DNA of 64,000 nt from Antitrichia curtipendula (GCA_951230915.1 OX579634.1:50667570-50731569); one strand, 5' to 3'; positions 23,053 through 35,084 are shown, counted from the stretch's first letter. Numbers and translations are program-made. The notes: generated by a model not told the origin, from the letters alone.

Positions 23053-24368
23053 CATTAGAGAAAATTTGGGGCCTTTGGAGGGCCGCTCTACAACCCTCTG
23101 AGGACCCAGTAAACAATGTTTTTTTGCCTAACTAATTTTTTTCCGCTATTCCCGTTCACCTTCAATCTCGATGTCGGATGCTTGTCAATGGCTGAAAATC
23201 CAAGTCAAAAGTGTTTAATAATCAGGGCTAAGATGTATTAAAGCATCATAACCTTGATCATTAAACATTTGGATGCAGCTTCCTTTTCAATCCAAATTGT
23301 AGAAAAAAATGCAAACGCCCAAAAATAGTCGAGTGGCTTACCATCAAGAATTTTTGTATGCCAATATAAAGGACTTATTTTGTGGACATTTGAAGTGATT
23401 GTAGGTGAAAGGAGAAGATCTTTTTAGAAGTGAGGTAGTGGTAGGTAGAACAATGCATGTGGGATATGTAAATTAGGATGAGTAGGAGTTCCACCTCTCA
23501 AAGTTAAGTGAAGAAAAGAAATTGTATTAAAAGCATAATGTTGGGCCTCATTTAGGCATAGTAAAATAACTTTTTTGAAAAAACTTCGGACTAAGAAAAA
23601 TGAGTGAATTAAGCAAAAATTTTATACCCAAAAATCCTTTTGAGATTTCAATTCTCTACTCAAAATTTATGGACCAAATTTAGACCGGATGTTTGAAAAT
23701 GTCAAAGAAAATGTCAAAAAAATGTTCCTTTAAACATCCGGTTTGAATTTTGTCCATAACTTTTGATTTGAGACTTGAAATTTCAAAAGGATTTTTGGAT
23801 ATGAAAACTAGCTTGATTATCCAACTCTTCTTAGTCCAATTTTTTTCAATAAAGTTATTTTACTATGCCTAAATGAAGTCCAAAATTCTGCTTTTTAATA
23901 CAATTTATTTTTTAACTTAACTATGAGCGGTGGAGCTCCTATTCATCCTAATTTACATATTCCACGTGCATTGTTCTACCTACCACTACCCCACTTCTTT
24001 AAAGAGGTTCCTATTTTCATCTCGAAACACAAAAATTCAAAAGTCGCTTAAAATTATTTAATTAGACATGATTGGATAATTGGTTTTTAATTTTTAATGA
24101 AAAAACTTGTTTAATATTGGCCTTTTTCTTTTTTGAAATTTGGAGTTTATTCCAATAGTGAACCAAGAACAAACAATGGTCAGCATGTATTGGCTTTTTT
24201 TAATTGTGGAAGTTGGATGACAAGCCTGCTTTTATTGACCAATTTTGCAAAATTCACATCATCTGACTATATACTTCTAACAATTTTCATAGGAGACCTA
24301 CCAGCGTTTTTATAGATTGGATGGTCACTTTGGAGCAGTCCTCTAGAGGCTCCAAATTTCTTCTAATG
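23053..24368. mobile_element. fold-back element: near-complete 1.3-kb palindrome with CATTAG ends
   Basis: The left end 'cattagagaaaatttggggc' pairs with the right end 'gctccaaatttcttctaatg'. Further pairs nest inward and are symmetric about position 23711: 'gaagtgaggtagtggtagg' with 'cctaccactaccccacttc', 'acaatgcatgtggga' with 'ccacgtgcattgt', 'tttaggcatagtaaaata' with 'tattttactatgcctaaa', and 'ccggatgttt' with 'aaacatccgg' at the loop. The midpoint of the outer ends coincides with the centre of the inner palindrome, so the whole element appears to be one imperfect hairpin. It is non-coding. Confidence 0.8.
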
Positions 24369-25470
24369 ATGGATGCCTACGTGGCTAAGAGAAAGAGCGG
24401 CAATTTTGTGGGCGGTGTAGGTTCCCTTTTTTAAAGAGGAGGTAGTTGTGGCAGCATTTAAGTAGCACCTCAATTTGTTTGAAACGTAGATTTTAGTCTT
24501 CAACAACCGATTTTGTTAATGGAGGTCAAAATGACACGATTAAGTGCCAGCGCCGCATTTTAAGAAAGTCTTAGCGGCTCTATGAAACTCTAAAGTCGCC
24601 ACTTTACATTGGCAAGCAACATAATGTAGAAGCATCAACATGAATGGCACCAACGACGGGAATTCTATCTACATATGTAAAACAGGCATCAAATAACAAT
24701 AGTTCTTGTCTCCAAAGATTGTCTTGTGGGTTGTGGTGTGCAATTCCTACAATACCTCGATAACTTCGAGTAGTCCTATTCTGGTCAATATAATGTGCAT
24801 GGCTTGCATGCGGCATTTTCATTTCATTCTTAGAAGTTAGTTTCAATTGATCAATGTATTCACTACAAGTGGTACGTAGAATCAAGAGATGGATAATTGC
24901 CAGGATGGCTGTCCTGTCGGCACCAAGAGTGCATCAATGGCAAAAGAGATTAAATCCTTAACCGTCCTCATTTTGTTTTTGTCCCCGCTAGTACACAATG
25001 ACTTGCAAAACAAACAAATACACTCCAACAATGCAATGAGTAAAAGGTCCACAAACTTGAAATTCATGACAGTTGTGTTGTATTTGCAGGTTTTATGAAG
25101 CAAGGGATGGTCAATCTATGACAATGCCCACAATGCTTCTACTAGAAGGTAAGTGTCATGACTATTGATTAGTTTGCTGTACTTCGTCTCCGCAGGCCTA
25201 TAGTAATTCCCAATTTACGTTAAAGCAAGATCAGCAACACTGTAGTTTGTACAAAGACAATTACATTCTCATGACTTCATCGTGTGCATAGTGCACTTCT
25301 TGTGAAGGTATTGTGGGTGAGGTCTTATGACTAGCAGCAACTCGTGTAAATCCAACGTTGATAGTCCCAGAAACTACTGCTATTGTTACTCTTGTCGGAG
25401 CATTAAACCCTACAAAACATCCTTGCAAAGACAGAGGCTCAAATTGGCAACCTACACATGGGTAGTTGGG
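24369..25470. other. unassigned stretch with short minus-strand ORFs
   Basis: Minus-strand ORFs of 60-95 codons (for example at 24604-24885 and 25261-25485) show no family that I recognise. They may be decayed transposon coding sequence. Nothing firmer is visible. Confidence 0.3.
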
Positions 25471-25473
25471 TAC

Positions 25474-25843
25474 TTTTAGAACCAAATCATTGCACTATAA
25501 GAAACCCGCGTTTTAAGTGACAAGCCTTGATTTTTCTTGATGGATTTTAGTGGACATCCAATGCAATAAACTCAGTTTTTTTGTCAACAAAAACATCCTA
25601 CATAATATCAATATTGACATAAAAACATGGATTTATTGCATTAGACGTCCACTAAAATCCGTCAAGAAAAATCAAGGCTCCTCACCTAAAACGCGGGTTT
25701 CTTATAGTGTTGTGTGGAGATACACCACCCTGTCTAAGCTTGCCACATTGATAGGTCATACAATGCGGGTGATATATCTTGCCATTTCCCTTGACGGTCA
25801 AACCATTGTGATGGGTGTTAGCAATGAGATGTTTTGGTTTTAG
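25474..25843 (+). pseudogene. FIZZY-RELATED/Cdc20-type WD40 exon fragment, split by a MITE
   Basis: The intact family is an activator of the anaphase-promoting complex with a seven-blade WD40 propeller. Here the reading is GYF, then a stop, then NQII up to the MITE, and VWRYTTLSKLATLIGH, MRVIYLAISLDGQTIV after it. This corresponds to the conserved NQI-WRY and LTGHT..V..LA.SPDGQTIV blocks near the end of the propeller. The CACTA-type MITE at 25493-25709 separates NQI from VWRY, and removing it with one copy of the TTG duplication rejoins the frame exactly. A stop replaces the residue before NQI, and the downstream G-GDETLRFWN motif is degraded to GVSNEMFWF followed by a stop. No other exons of the gene were found. 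Confidence 0.8.
25493..25709. mobile_element. CACTA-type MITE, 217 bp, TSD TTG
   Basis: It starts CACTATAAGAAACCCGCG and ends with the complementary CGCGGGTTTCTTATAGTG. The inverted arms continue through 'gccttgatttttcttga' and 'tcaagaaaaatcaaggc'. It is flanked on both sides by TTG, a 3-bp target duplication as in CACTA elements. It interrupts the WD40 fragment. Confidence 0.9.
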
Positions 25844-28800
25844 AATTGTTTTTTTTGTCTCCAAAATTGCAAAGTGCAATTTGCAACACTAGGATAAGGT
25901 CACTAGGACGAATGCACATTTGATAATGCTTGGCCGGATGGAATCCCCTTTGCATGCCTTCATTTGGTCCTAAATGATGCAGATTACATTGATTGTTCTA
26001 GTAACTATATTGAAGTTGGAAACATCAAATTTAGGTTCCTCTTGTAGATGTAAGTGTTTCCCTAATTGAAAGTCTACAATTCTTGATGGTTGCAGGAGGA
26101 TCTCTCCAATACATCACAACACAATGCATGGTTGTTGTTTGTACAATATGACTTCCCATCTGGGTCAAAGCATGCTCAAAGGGACCATTCGTTTTACTTT
26201 CCTAGAATAGGACTTGAGTCCTTTTCTGAAATTTCAAAGCTATAAATTACTTTGATGTTGCCAATTTTTTTTAAACTTTATAGATGAATATTATTGCGAT
26301 GCATTCCTTTAATAAGTTGAAAAAAAAATTTAATGGAAAAAATCCTTAAAGGGATCTCAATCATCAATTTTAGGGCTAAATTTAGTATCTTTTTAACAAT
26401 ATAGTACTTTAAACAGATATTTTTAATCAAATTTTTAATACTTCTCACGAATAAAACTATTAAAAGGATTTTACTTCATTAAATCTGAACCACAAAATAG
26501 TTTAACTTTTTAATAAATTAATCGATTATTGACAAACTACGAATTTGTTTTAAAATCACACTTAAAACATTCAATTCCAAAAAAAGCTTACGTAGTGCCT
26601 TTCATATAAATAACATAAATATTTTCTATTTTGATACAATCATCATTTGGATTATTTTATATATTGAAAAGGGCACACGTATTTTTACTTCTAAATATTA
26701 TAGGAAATAAATAAATATTTAAATTGTATCAAAACAGTCCTTTTATTCTATTGTATAATTATATATGCACATGAATTTTTTGGATTCAATCACATTATTA
26801 TTCATTAGAAATTAGACTCCTTTTTGCCCATTGAAAAATTTGACAAGCTGATACTTAAATTGCAGTTGGAAGTTTAGCAAAGAATTTATGTTTTTGGTGA
26901 ATTAAAATATATTAGCATTAATTTGACATAAAATTCTAATAAAAAAGGACGAAGTTACTTATAATTAGTAGATTAATATTAGAAAACAATAGATAGAAAG
27001 AAGTTATATTGTAGATTTTAGTGCGTTTGATCCTTTTTTGGGTTCCTTTGAATGTAATTTGATCCACCTACAATTGTGCATCCTCCCAAGGTAGAGTGGT
27101 AGGAGTCCCTTTTATCCTATTTACCTCTCTGGTCTCGATTGATTTTAAATGGCTTATTGTAGCAACACCAATGGAATGCCGGTTAAATGATTGCCTAACA
27201 GAAAATATGATTAATCTTTTTTGCCAATTTTTTCTCTTGTGGTTGTGAATTGTGACCTAAAATGGAAAGGTTTGTTTTTGTATGTTGTTGTGCCGTCTTT
27301 TAAGAGGGTCTATTTTTATTTCAAAGTTTGTTAAATTAGTTGGCGGTTTGAAGTACATGGTTGAAGGTGCAGGATTGGTCACAAGTCTTACCTATTTGTG
27401 AGAGGGAGAGAGAGGGATTACATGATCACAAACTTGTATGTGATATCCTTGTGACCTTGTCTTGTCTTTTTTTAAGATCCCTTTGTGTTAACTTATGATG
27501 AAACTAAGTTTAAAGGTTGAAGTCATGCAAGAGTTAGAGACATGCAATATAATATTGGATGTGAGGGCCTAACACAGTTGTACCTCCACTGTAGTTATCA
27601 TCAAAGCTGGACAGCAATGTGAAATTTCGTTATTGTTAGGCTCTTTGTTACCAACAGGTACAATATTGAGAAATTAGAATATTTGCTATGATTGATTTCA
27701 CAAGCTTTGGTACCTTAAAATGATGTTAGATGTGAAATTAACCCCTAAAGAAGGTTGCAATGATTCATACAATGATCATACAACAAAGACCTAATATACA
27801 AAAGGCGATTATTGTAGCAAAGCGTGTTGTATCACGGGGATTATTTTTTTGTAGCCTTACAAGAATGATAAGAGAGCATCTTATGAAATTTGCATTATTT
27901 TTGCAAAAAGCAAAGAATTGTGAAAGATTTTCTTTGTATTTAGCCTTGCAATGTAGGAATACAAAAATAGTAGACCACATTGTAGTTCCTACTTCCATTA
28001 AGGATCAAACCCTGGAATTGACAAAAACCTATATAATGATTTAAACTTTAAAGAACGAAAGAGTGTTGATTAAGCGGTCATACATGTGTTCGGCTAATTG
28101 CAATGAATGCAATGTGATCTTTTATATCATGGCTAATCTAAGAGATCACTCACCACTATAGTTTATAAAGTTAAATTGATGAGATCTGCCTTGTCTTCTA
28201 TCATATGAAAGAGACCTATAAAGTGCAAATTATACTGGACCGATGACTAATCTACATCCACATGTACTGAGCCTCCCCCTTCACAAGGCACATTCTAGGT
28301 GTCCTAACTCCATCAACGTCTAATTTGCTGATTTGGAGTAAGTTATTGTCAAGAGCTCACTAAAACCTTCCTCTTTGGCCTACATTCTTATATTGTGTGC
28401 AAGGATCATTGATAACTATTCAAGGCCCACACCGTTGTGGAGCAAGTCCCATCTTGAGTTGTGCTACTATTTGAAAACTTTGTGACAAGTTCTTGTTGAT
28501 TGAGCCATAGGTGGTTTCCAAAACTCAATGCTCATGAGAATAAAATTGGAGGCTTCTTATTACTAGTAAATATGGGATGTAATCTCCATAATTTTTATTA
28601 CTTGAATTCCTATAGCATAGGGAAGCTTCAAGCTTCGACCACTTTGTGGATGTCTTGACATTGATCAATATGTTTTTGCAAAAAAAATTGGAAGTGGAGG
28701 TGGGTACTATATCTTGTTCTTCCTATTTATTTTCCTAATGCAGTTCATCATTTGAAGGCTACATCTCAATATGCACATGCTATCCACCTTCAGTGCTTCA

Positions 28801-29278
28801 TAAAAAGAGGGATTTACAATTTTTTTGCATTTCAAAATGAGAGATGGCTTCTTCTTCATGAACCAATCCGATCGAGCTGATTTTTTCAAATTTGGTTCAA
28901 ATTTAATCTAAACTATGTACCAAATCATGTAGCTATGTTTTCAAAATTCTTGTCATAATTCAAGATCATAATGCCTTGTTTTAAAAAATGAATCAATAAA
29001 AAGCAAAAGCCCCGCTTCATGCAATGAAGCACCTTATTCATTAAAGGTAAAGATATACTTCACTTGCCTTGTCTTGAATGATAGAGGATTATGATAAAGG
29101 TTTGTCTACCTAATGCAAATACATAAATCAAATACAACCCAAATTTAAATTTTGTATTTTTCTTTTCAATTGGAATTGGAAGAAGGCATTTGTTAGTTAA
29201 TAGATTATGGACGAGGGAGTGATTATTGAAATTGGAAGAGGGCATTTCCAATAATTAATTTAAAAATATTGTTAAAGG
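25844..29278. other. long unassigned AT-rich intergenic region
   Basis: It contains only short ORFs without recognisable products. A lone TTAACCCCTAAAG at 27738 may be a solitary left end of a piggyBac-like copy, because no matching right end or interior follows. Confidence 0.4.
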
Positions 29279-29635
29279 TATTCAAACAAAAATTATAAGC
29301 ATTGCAAGGTCATTGCAAATACAATTCAATATTTTAATTAAAACCATTGGAAACTTATTTGAACAAAATTGTGGGGATTGCAAACTCATTGCAAATATAG
29401 TGCAATGCTTTAATTAAAAGCATTGCAAAATTATTCAAACAAAAATTGTTGACATTGCAAAACCATTGCAAATACAGTATAATACTCTAATTAAAACCAT
29501 TGCAAAACTATTCAAAAAGAAGTTGTGGTAATTCCCAAACCATGGCAAATAAAGTGCAATACTCATATACAACCATTGCAATTTTATATAAACAAAAATT
29601 GTTGGGATTGCAAAACCATTGCTAAAACTGTTGCA
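29279..29635. repeat. tandem repeat, about 77-bp period, nearly five units
   Basis: The string 'caaacaaaaattgt' with variants recurs at about 29283, 29359, 29437, 29513 and 29590. Each is followed by 'gcattgcaaaaccattgcaaat'-like sequence. The units have diverged. The array lies just 3' of the minus-strand NLR exon. Confidence 0.75.
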
Positions 29636-29813
29636 ATCACTGCTTTCTGTTGTAGTGAAACAACTGCTGCAGCCATACAACATTGTTTCAAAGCTACAAA
29701 TCAAACAACAAAGGAAATCCATGCAGTAATAAAAAGCACTGCACCATGTGCAAACCTTTAGAGAAGGGTTAAAATGAGAATGGCCCTGCAAGTGCTTGAA
29801 AAAAATCAGAGCT

Positions 29814-30998
29814 TCAGTTGCCACAAAGTCCGTCGAAATCTGATCCGAAGTGATCAAGCCGTGGGTCAAAGTCCTCTTCCGATGAAGTCGTACTCTTTTT
29901 CTTCGAACCTGTACTTACCAACTTGTCTTTATCATGGAAACAAGGATGCTTCGGCACTTTGGGATGCTTCAACAGTTGACTACATCCTCGGGTGGTCATA
30001 GTTCTCAAGTCGGACAAACAATGCAAATCCGGCAGCTCCTCCAATTCTGTGCACCATCTGCAATCCAGATTTCGCAGTTTCGACATGCGGTCCACCCCAC
30101 GAAGTTCTCGCACACCAGTCCACGATACATTCAGCACCTCAACTCGGGCTAGACCACTCAAGTCCGGCAACTCAATGAGACGCACACAGTGCTCCAAGCT
30201 GATAAGATGCACGTTAGACAGACGCTCTAATCCTGGCAATCTCTCGATAGGGAGACACGACAGATTAAGAAACCGCAGATTGGTCAAGTTGTCGAGTCCC
30301 GCTAATTCGTTAATGGGGGATACAGCGTTTAGATTCTGCGTATTCACAATGGAAAGATTATTCAACGATGTCATGCTGCTCAGATTCGGCGCGCATGACC
30401 TACCTGGGTACCAATCCATCTCAAAGGTATCAAGATGCGAGCATGATTCGAGACTGGTCAGCGGCTCTGTCAACGCAGGACAGTCTCGCATGATGAACAT
30501 CCTCAATGACGTACACGGACTGAAACTTGGTAAATGTTTCAAAGCATTGAGTTCCTTGAAATACACAAACTGCAGCTCGAAGGGACAATCGTCTTCTTCA
30601 TCGTCTACTGAAAAGATGAGAGTCTCCAATTTGGTAAGGCCCTTCAATTCCAAATGACACAGACAGCTGAATCCATGAAGATCAAGTGTAGTGATCTCGC
30701 CATAGAAGTACAGTTGTAGTACAACAATGTTTCGCCACTCTTGAACTTTCTTTAATGAAAACCTTTTCAAATTCCCTTCTATCGATATTCTCCTCAAGTC
30801 TGGCCAGCAGCTACCGGAAGCGCAGCTGCTCGCAAGTTCATGTGGTAAGTTCTCAGCATGTTCCTGGTAAACACACCACCGCTGCTTTCGGTCTGCATTC
30901 TTTGAAACATACCATTCTGCATATTCCTTGTAGAGGTCGTGTGTGGTGACTGCCGACTCTCCCACATTGATCATGGCATTCCGCTGCAAATCGCCCAA
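29814..30998 (-). CDS. NLR-type disease-resistance protein, C-terminal LRR exon (5' part missing)
   Basis: The exon encodes about 394 residues. It opens with LGDLQRNAMINVGESAVTTH, directly followed by DLYKEYAEW, which is the end of an NB-ARC (ARC2) region where a winged-helix leads to the 'HDL' motif. Leucine-rich repeats follow to about residue 345 (for example LTNLRFLNLSCLPIERLPGL and LSDLRTMTTRGCSQLL), then a basic/acidic tail (KKKSTTSSEEDFDPR). The acceptor 'gtgtgcag' on the minus strand immediately precedes LGDLQR, so this is the last exon. The P-loop and the rest of the NB-ARC domain are not recognisable upstream; a piggyBac-like element starts 0.6 kb away. The frame is intact over the whole exon. 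Such proteins act as intracellular immune receptors. I infer a gene fragment, although a very long intron is possible. Confidence 0.75.
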   Translation of the reverse strand: MGDLQRNAMINVGESAVTTHDLYKEYAEWYVSKNADRKQRWCVYQEHAENLPHELASSCASGSCWPDLRRISIEGNLKRFSLKKVQEWRNIVVLQLYFYGEITTLDLHGFSCLCHLELKGLTKLETLIFSVDDEEDDCPFELQFVYFKELNALKHLPSFSPCTSLRMFIMRDCPALTEPLTSLESCSHLDTFEMDWYPGRSCAPNLSSMTSLNNLSIVNTQNLNAVSPINELAGLDNLTNLRFLNLSCLPIERLPGLERLSNVHLISLEHCVRLIELPDLSGLARVEVLNVSWTGVRELRGVDRMSKLRNLDCRWCTELEELPDLHCLSDLRTMTTRGCSQLLKHPKVPKHPCFHDKDKLVSTGSKKKSTTSSEEDFDPRLDHFGSDFDGLCGN

Positions 30999-31590
30999 CT
31001 GCACACCACAATATAGATTCACAGATTTATTCATTACAACCGCAAGGAACAAGATGGACTGGAACATTATGTCACCGTCAATCATACTTATTTATGGTTT
31101 CCAACTCAAATCTTCAAAGTAAAATCCTAGGATCCAACAAAATATTGTAGCCACTCAAACAAGTGACTAGAATATGAGACAAGGCATTGGGAACAAACAA
31201 GCAAGGAAACTGAGTTGCCAACAACAAAGGAAGGTGATAAGGAGCACAAACAAATGGCGGGGGGAGGGAGGGGGGCTTGTTCCATAAATCACGCTAGAAG
31301 AGGTCTCTTGGCTCCTATCCTTGATATTAGTCCAGAAAATTATTGTTAAAGGAATAATGTAGATGATGTAACCTTCTCTCCTAATTAATGGTCATTATTG
31401 TATTCTGGATACTTGATGACAAATGCAGGAAGTCACTTGATGTTGTATAGGTTGTCACCTTCCTTGCACTTGACTCCACCTTGTACTCTTGTCACAAACA
31501 TTTGATGTGGAATGCGGCAAATGTCACTTCACTTGGCCTTGAAATTTTATTATAAAAATTGCAAGTCAATTTTTCAAGAAGTCTCTTTGC
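30999..31590. other. unassigned, 5' side of the NLR exon
   Basis: This would be intron if upstream NLR exons exist. A G-rich tract lies at 31258-31279. No NB-ARC motifs were found on the minus strand. Confidence 0.35.
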
Positions 31591-32516
31591 TTAACCCCTA
31601 AAGTTTCATGACTATGTAATCACCAAAAATGCTCCAAAACTGCCATTTCTAATACAACTACAAAAATTTTGGAATTTTTTTTTTGACACATGTAATCGTA
31701 GGATCTTGTAGTGTGATATTTTGAAAACATGTGGTAAAAATTTCAGAAAATTCCACCATGTGGATCATAAGATATAAGCATTCAAAGTCTTGAAAACCAT
31801 TTTTTCAATCCTGCGAAAAATCGGGCAGCTGCACTTTGCAAGCTCACTTTTCAATGAAAAAATGCTGATAAAGGTGGTGCTTCTTTGAATTCAGTTTCCT
31901 AAACAAGTTGCCTATATGCTTGAAAAATTTCACATCATTGGAATTGTACAACATATAGGAAAAAAATAGTAAGTAGAAAGAAGTAGAAAATGATTCAAAA
32001 TACTAAATTGTTAAAAACTTGATCATGGAATTTTAAAATGCCAATCCCAACGGTTGTAATGTTGTAATAATCAATCTACACCCTAGGATTTTATTTTTTT
32101 CCAAAAATATTGAAAATTGAGTTAAATAAACAACTTTAAAGTTTTTTTTAGAGTAGAGAATCTATAACTGCCCGCAATTTAAAAATCCTCATAACTTTAT
32201 ACTCATTGATTGAAATGGAATGAATCAAAGCTTTTTAAGTATTTATAAATGTAGAGAACCAATTTTTTTTTTTAAATCCGGAAAAAATGATTTTTTCTTA
32301 TCTGCCCAAACTGCCCAGTTATAAAAAAAAGTAACATATTAGATCACAACTTTTGACTCGTATTTTGAAATGTCATGAAACTTGGTACACATGAAGATAT
32401 TCCTTGCCCCCACCTTTTCTTAAATTTTCAGTCTCAAATATAGATATCTCTAATCACACGTACTTGCCCAAAATTTCTATACGGCCAAAAAATGCATGTA
32501 GGTCTTTTAGGGGTTA
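31591..32516 (+). mobile_element. piggyBac-like element, copy 5 (subfamily II)
   Basis: It starts TTAACCCCTAAAGTTTCATG and ends TTTTAGGGGTTAA. It is the closest relative of the 46127 copy and provides an uninterrupted version of it. It lies between the two 5'-truncated genes. Confidence 0.87.
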
Positions 32517-33193
32517 ATTAAGCAAAAATTGTGATTGTTGCAACCTTTCAAGTTCTTTGTTGGCTATGTGTATTCCAAAATTGTTATTTTAATTTTAATT
32601 ATCTTGGACAGCCCATTGTGAGCGTTTATTTACCCACCTTAATAAATAAGCGAGTACAACCGGGCTCTAGTTCTCGTGTGGATTTTTGTACAATCTACGA
32701 TTGCCTAGCGCCAATCCATTGTGCCTTCCAAGCAATGGATCTTTTTCCTATGTTCCTGACATCCACAATGTACACAAAAACCAAAGATTTGCACTACTTG
32801 GTGATTTCTACTCTAACTTTCTCAATCAATAGAAGTCACGGTGGTTTTGAATTTGAACTAGTTACAGCCTAAATTTAACTATTCTAAGTGATAGAACTTT
32901 TCATGCCGTTTCTAAAAACAAAAAACTTGACTCTAGCCCCTTTTCCTAGCAAAAGTTATGGGCAGATGAAGTTTAGCCCTTTTGGGGCTATCTAAACTTC
33001 ATCCATAATTTAGGAAATGCTTCCTAATTCAATTATCTTTGAAAATTGAACCCTAATTTTAGGTAGATAGGACCTGCCTAAATCCTAAGTTTCAACTTGG
33101 ATGCACAATTTTAGGTTGACTTCATCCATTTCTTGACCCAAACTTCATCCTACGAGTGTTTTTGTGGACATTACTGACTGCATTGTTTTACAG
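32517..33193. other. unassigned, immediately upstream of the OAS-TL exons
   Basis: An ORF at 32531-32872 has no product that I recognise. No exon of the N-terminal half of cysteine synthase was found here. Confidence 0.35.
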
Positions 33194-34632
33194 ATCATTG
33201 GTGTGGAGCCAACCGAGAGCAGCGTTCTTTCAGGAGGCAAGCCAGGTACAGGGCATATTAGCAAGTAATCTCTCTTTTTGTCTACATTTATTCATGGCGA
33301 CAGTTTTTAATGCAGCAAGAAATATCTTCGTCGATTTTCTCACGATGCAGTTTCTTAGATTCAGTGTTGTAGAAAGTATGGCATCAGATCAGGGCATCTG
33401 CATACTGGTGTTTAGCTCTGCTTATTAATGGTGATGGACATGAGTTTTTTAAGTGCCAACGAGGCCTTCACATTCCTGAAGTCAATATTTAACCTGTTTC
33501 TGTTGACAGGACCTCACAAGATCCAGGGGATTGGAGCTGGCTTCATTCCCGGTATTCTGGATGTGGAGATTCTTGACGAAATCATCCAGGTTTCTCTCTG
33601 CTTCATTGATGCTTCAATTGTTTCGACTTTTTGGAGTATGTCCAGAACCAATAGGTGACTTGAGTATGTCGCTCATCTGCATTGGCAGTTCTAGGCATTT
33701 CTAAGGTTGTACTGGATTTTCTCGGTTTTCAGATATCCAGCAATGATGCCGTGGAGATGGCTAAGCAACTTGCCCTGAAGGAAGGTTTGCTGGTGAGTGC
33801 AATATGTCTATTGGAATACTCCAGAATCTAATTTGGATAGGGAAATAGATGGCGTCATGCAAATCACTTCGTTATCTCCGATTTTACAGTGTCGGGCCTG
33901 TGCCTATGATTTTACCGTACCCCCCTAGGTCAGTTTCAACGCTTATGTGTCGAAATGGTATAATTTGGGAATTCAGACTGTACGAAATATCATTGTTTAA
34001 TTTTCAAATTATTCTAAAAATTTCTAGTTCTGGCGTTTTATATAAAATATACCTGCAAATAAAATTTTCTTTGTTTTTCGGATGTTGGTCTGCAAATTTA
34101 TGAAGTTTTGGACGTGCTTCAAACTTTGCTTATTTTTTTACGAAACTGACCTGGACGAAAGTATTTGCCGGAATTTTTTACATAGTGTATCTCTGGCTTT
34201 TGAAGGATCAATTACGGTGAGCACGGGTAGTGATAAATGCACTCCTGTATGTTGCATGACTGGTTCTGGTGTGTGCCAGGTTGGAATTTCCTCAGGAGCT
34301 GCGACAGCTGCGGCTATCGAGGTTGCCAAGAGGCCAGAAAACAAGGGGAAACTGATTTGTGTAAGAAACCCCTTGAATCTCTGTAAATTCTTTTCTGATA
34401 CGGGAGAGTTTTGACATCTTTGGCATTCAATTACGTTATTGTTGTTCTTTTCCAACGACGAGTACTTTCTGACTTACTTCATTCAATTACGTTTATCCAA
34501 TTGACGAGTTCCTTCTGTAATTGTCCGTTCCTTGTGCAGGTGATTCTACCCAGCTTTGGAGAACGGTACCTGACATCAGTGCTGTTCCAATCCATCCGGG
34601 AAGAAGCTGAGGCGATGACGCCCGAGGCTTAG
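33194..34632 (+). CDS. O-acetylserine (thiol) lyase (cysteine synthase), 3' exons only
   Basis: Cysteine synthase makes cysteine from O-acetylserine and sulfide using pyridoxal phosphate. Five exons with GT-AG borders and compatible phases encode about 121 residues of the C-terminal part: 33194-33245 ([17 protein letters not shown]), 33510-33589 ([17 protein letters not shown]), 33733-33792 ([20 protein letters not shown]), 34280-34360 ([20 protein letters not shown]) and 34540-34632 ([17 protein letters not shown], stop after TPEA). The SSGA loop and GERY motif are intact. The first two thirds of the protein, including the PLP lysine and the asparagine loop, are missing upstream, where unrelated sequence and a piggyBac-like element lie. 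There are no stops or frameshifts. It is either a recent 5'-truncated copy or a gene with a very long intron. Confidence 0.9.
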
Positions 34633-35084
34633 ACAGGTTTTAAAATATGGGGAGTCCCTTGTCACTTGAGATAACCCTCTAAAGACTGGAGAAAAATCCT
34701 AAATGTATCAGTGAAATACTGTGAAATTTTGTGGTATCAGAAACTATGAGTTTACGAGTGTCTTGGTGTATTATGTCGTGTTTAAAGAGGCTTGTACTAC
34801 CGGATTCTCTGCTGGAGCAATAGGTTACATTTTGGTATGAAGGATCAATGTTCGCTCATTTCCGGTATTTGGTTCGCAGCGTCACTCAGATCATCAATAC
34901 TTGGTCCTCAGTAAGTCTGCATCAGAACTCTGTTCCTCTGTATGCTCAGAAATGGTCGCTGGTTGTTGCTCACAGCAAATCACTGAATGTGCTCCATTGC
35001 CGCAACGTCCGTTTAACCTTTCAACCCTGTAACGCTGCTGCGGAGTGTCCCATGGATGACTTCACCTCAAACTGTAGGATGAAT
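34633..35084. other. 3' flank of the OAS-TL exons
   Basis: Composition is more balanced than in most intergenic DNA, and part is probably 3' UTR. An unassigned ORF (34848-35135) has no recognisable product. Confidence 0.35.

Noticed and set aside
27738..27750. A further complete piggyBac-like copy starting at 27738
   Set aside because: Only the 13-bp terminus is present; neither interior landmarks nor a right end follow.
29279..29635. CRISPR-like array
   Set aside because: Units of about 77 bp have diverged throughout with no constant repeat and unique spacer pattern, and the context is eukaryotic.
29992..30657. Plus-strand 221-codon ORF over the NLR exon
   Set aside because: It is the complement of the leucine-rich-repeat coding frame; serine- and arginine-rich translation is typical of such shadows.
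32531..32872. Upstream exon of the cysteine synthase gene
   Set aside because: The translation shows none of the enzyme's N-terminal motifs, such as the PLP-lysine region or the asparagine loop.
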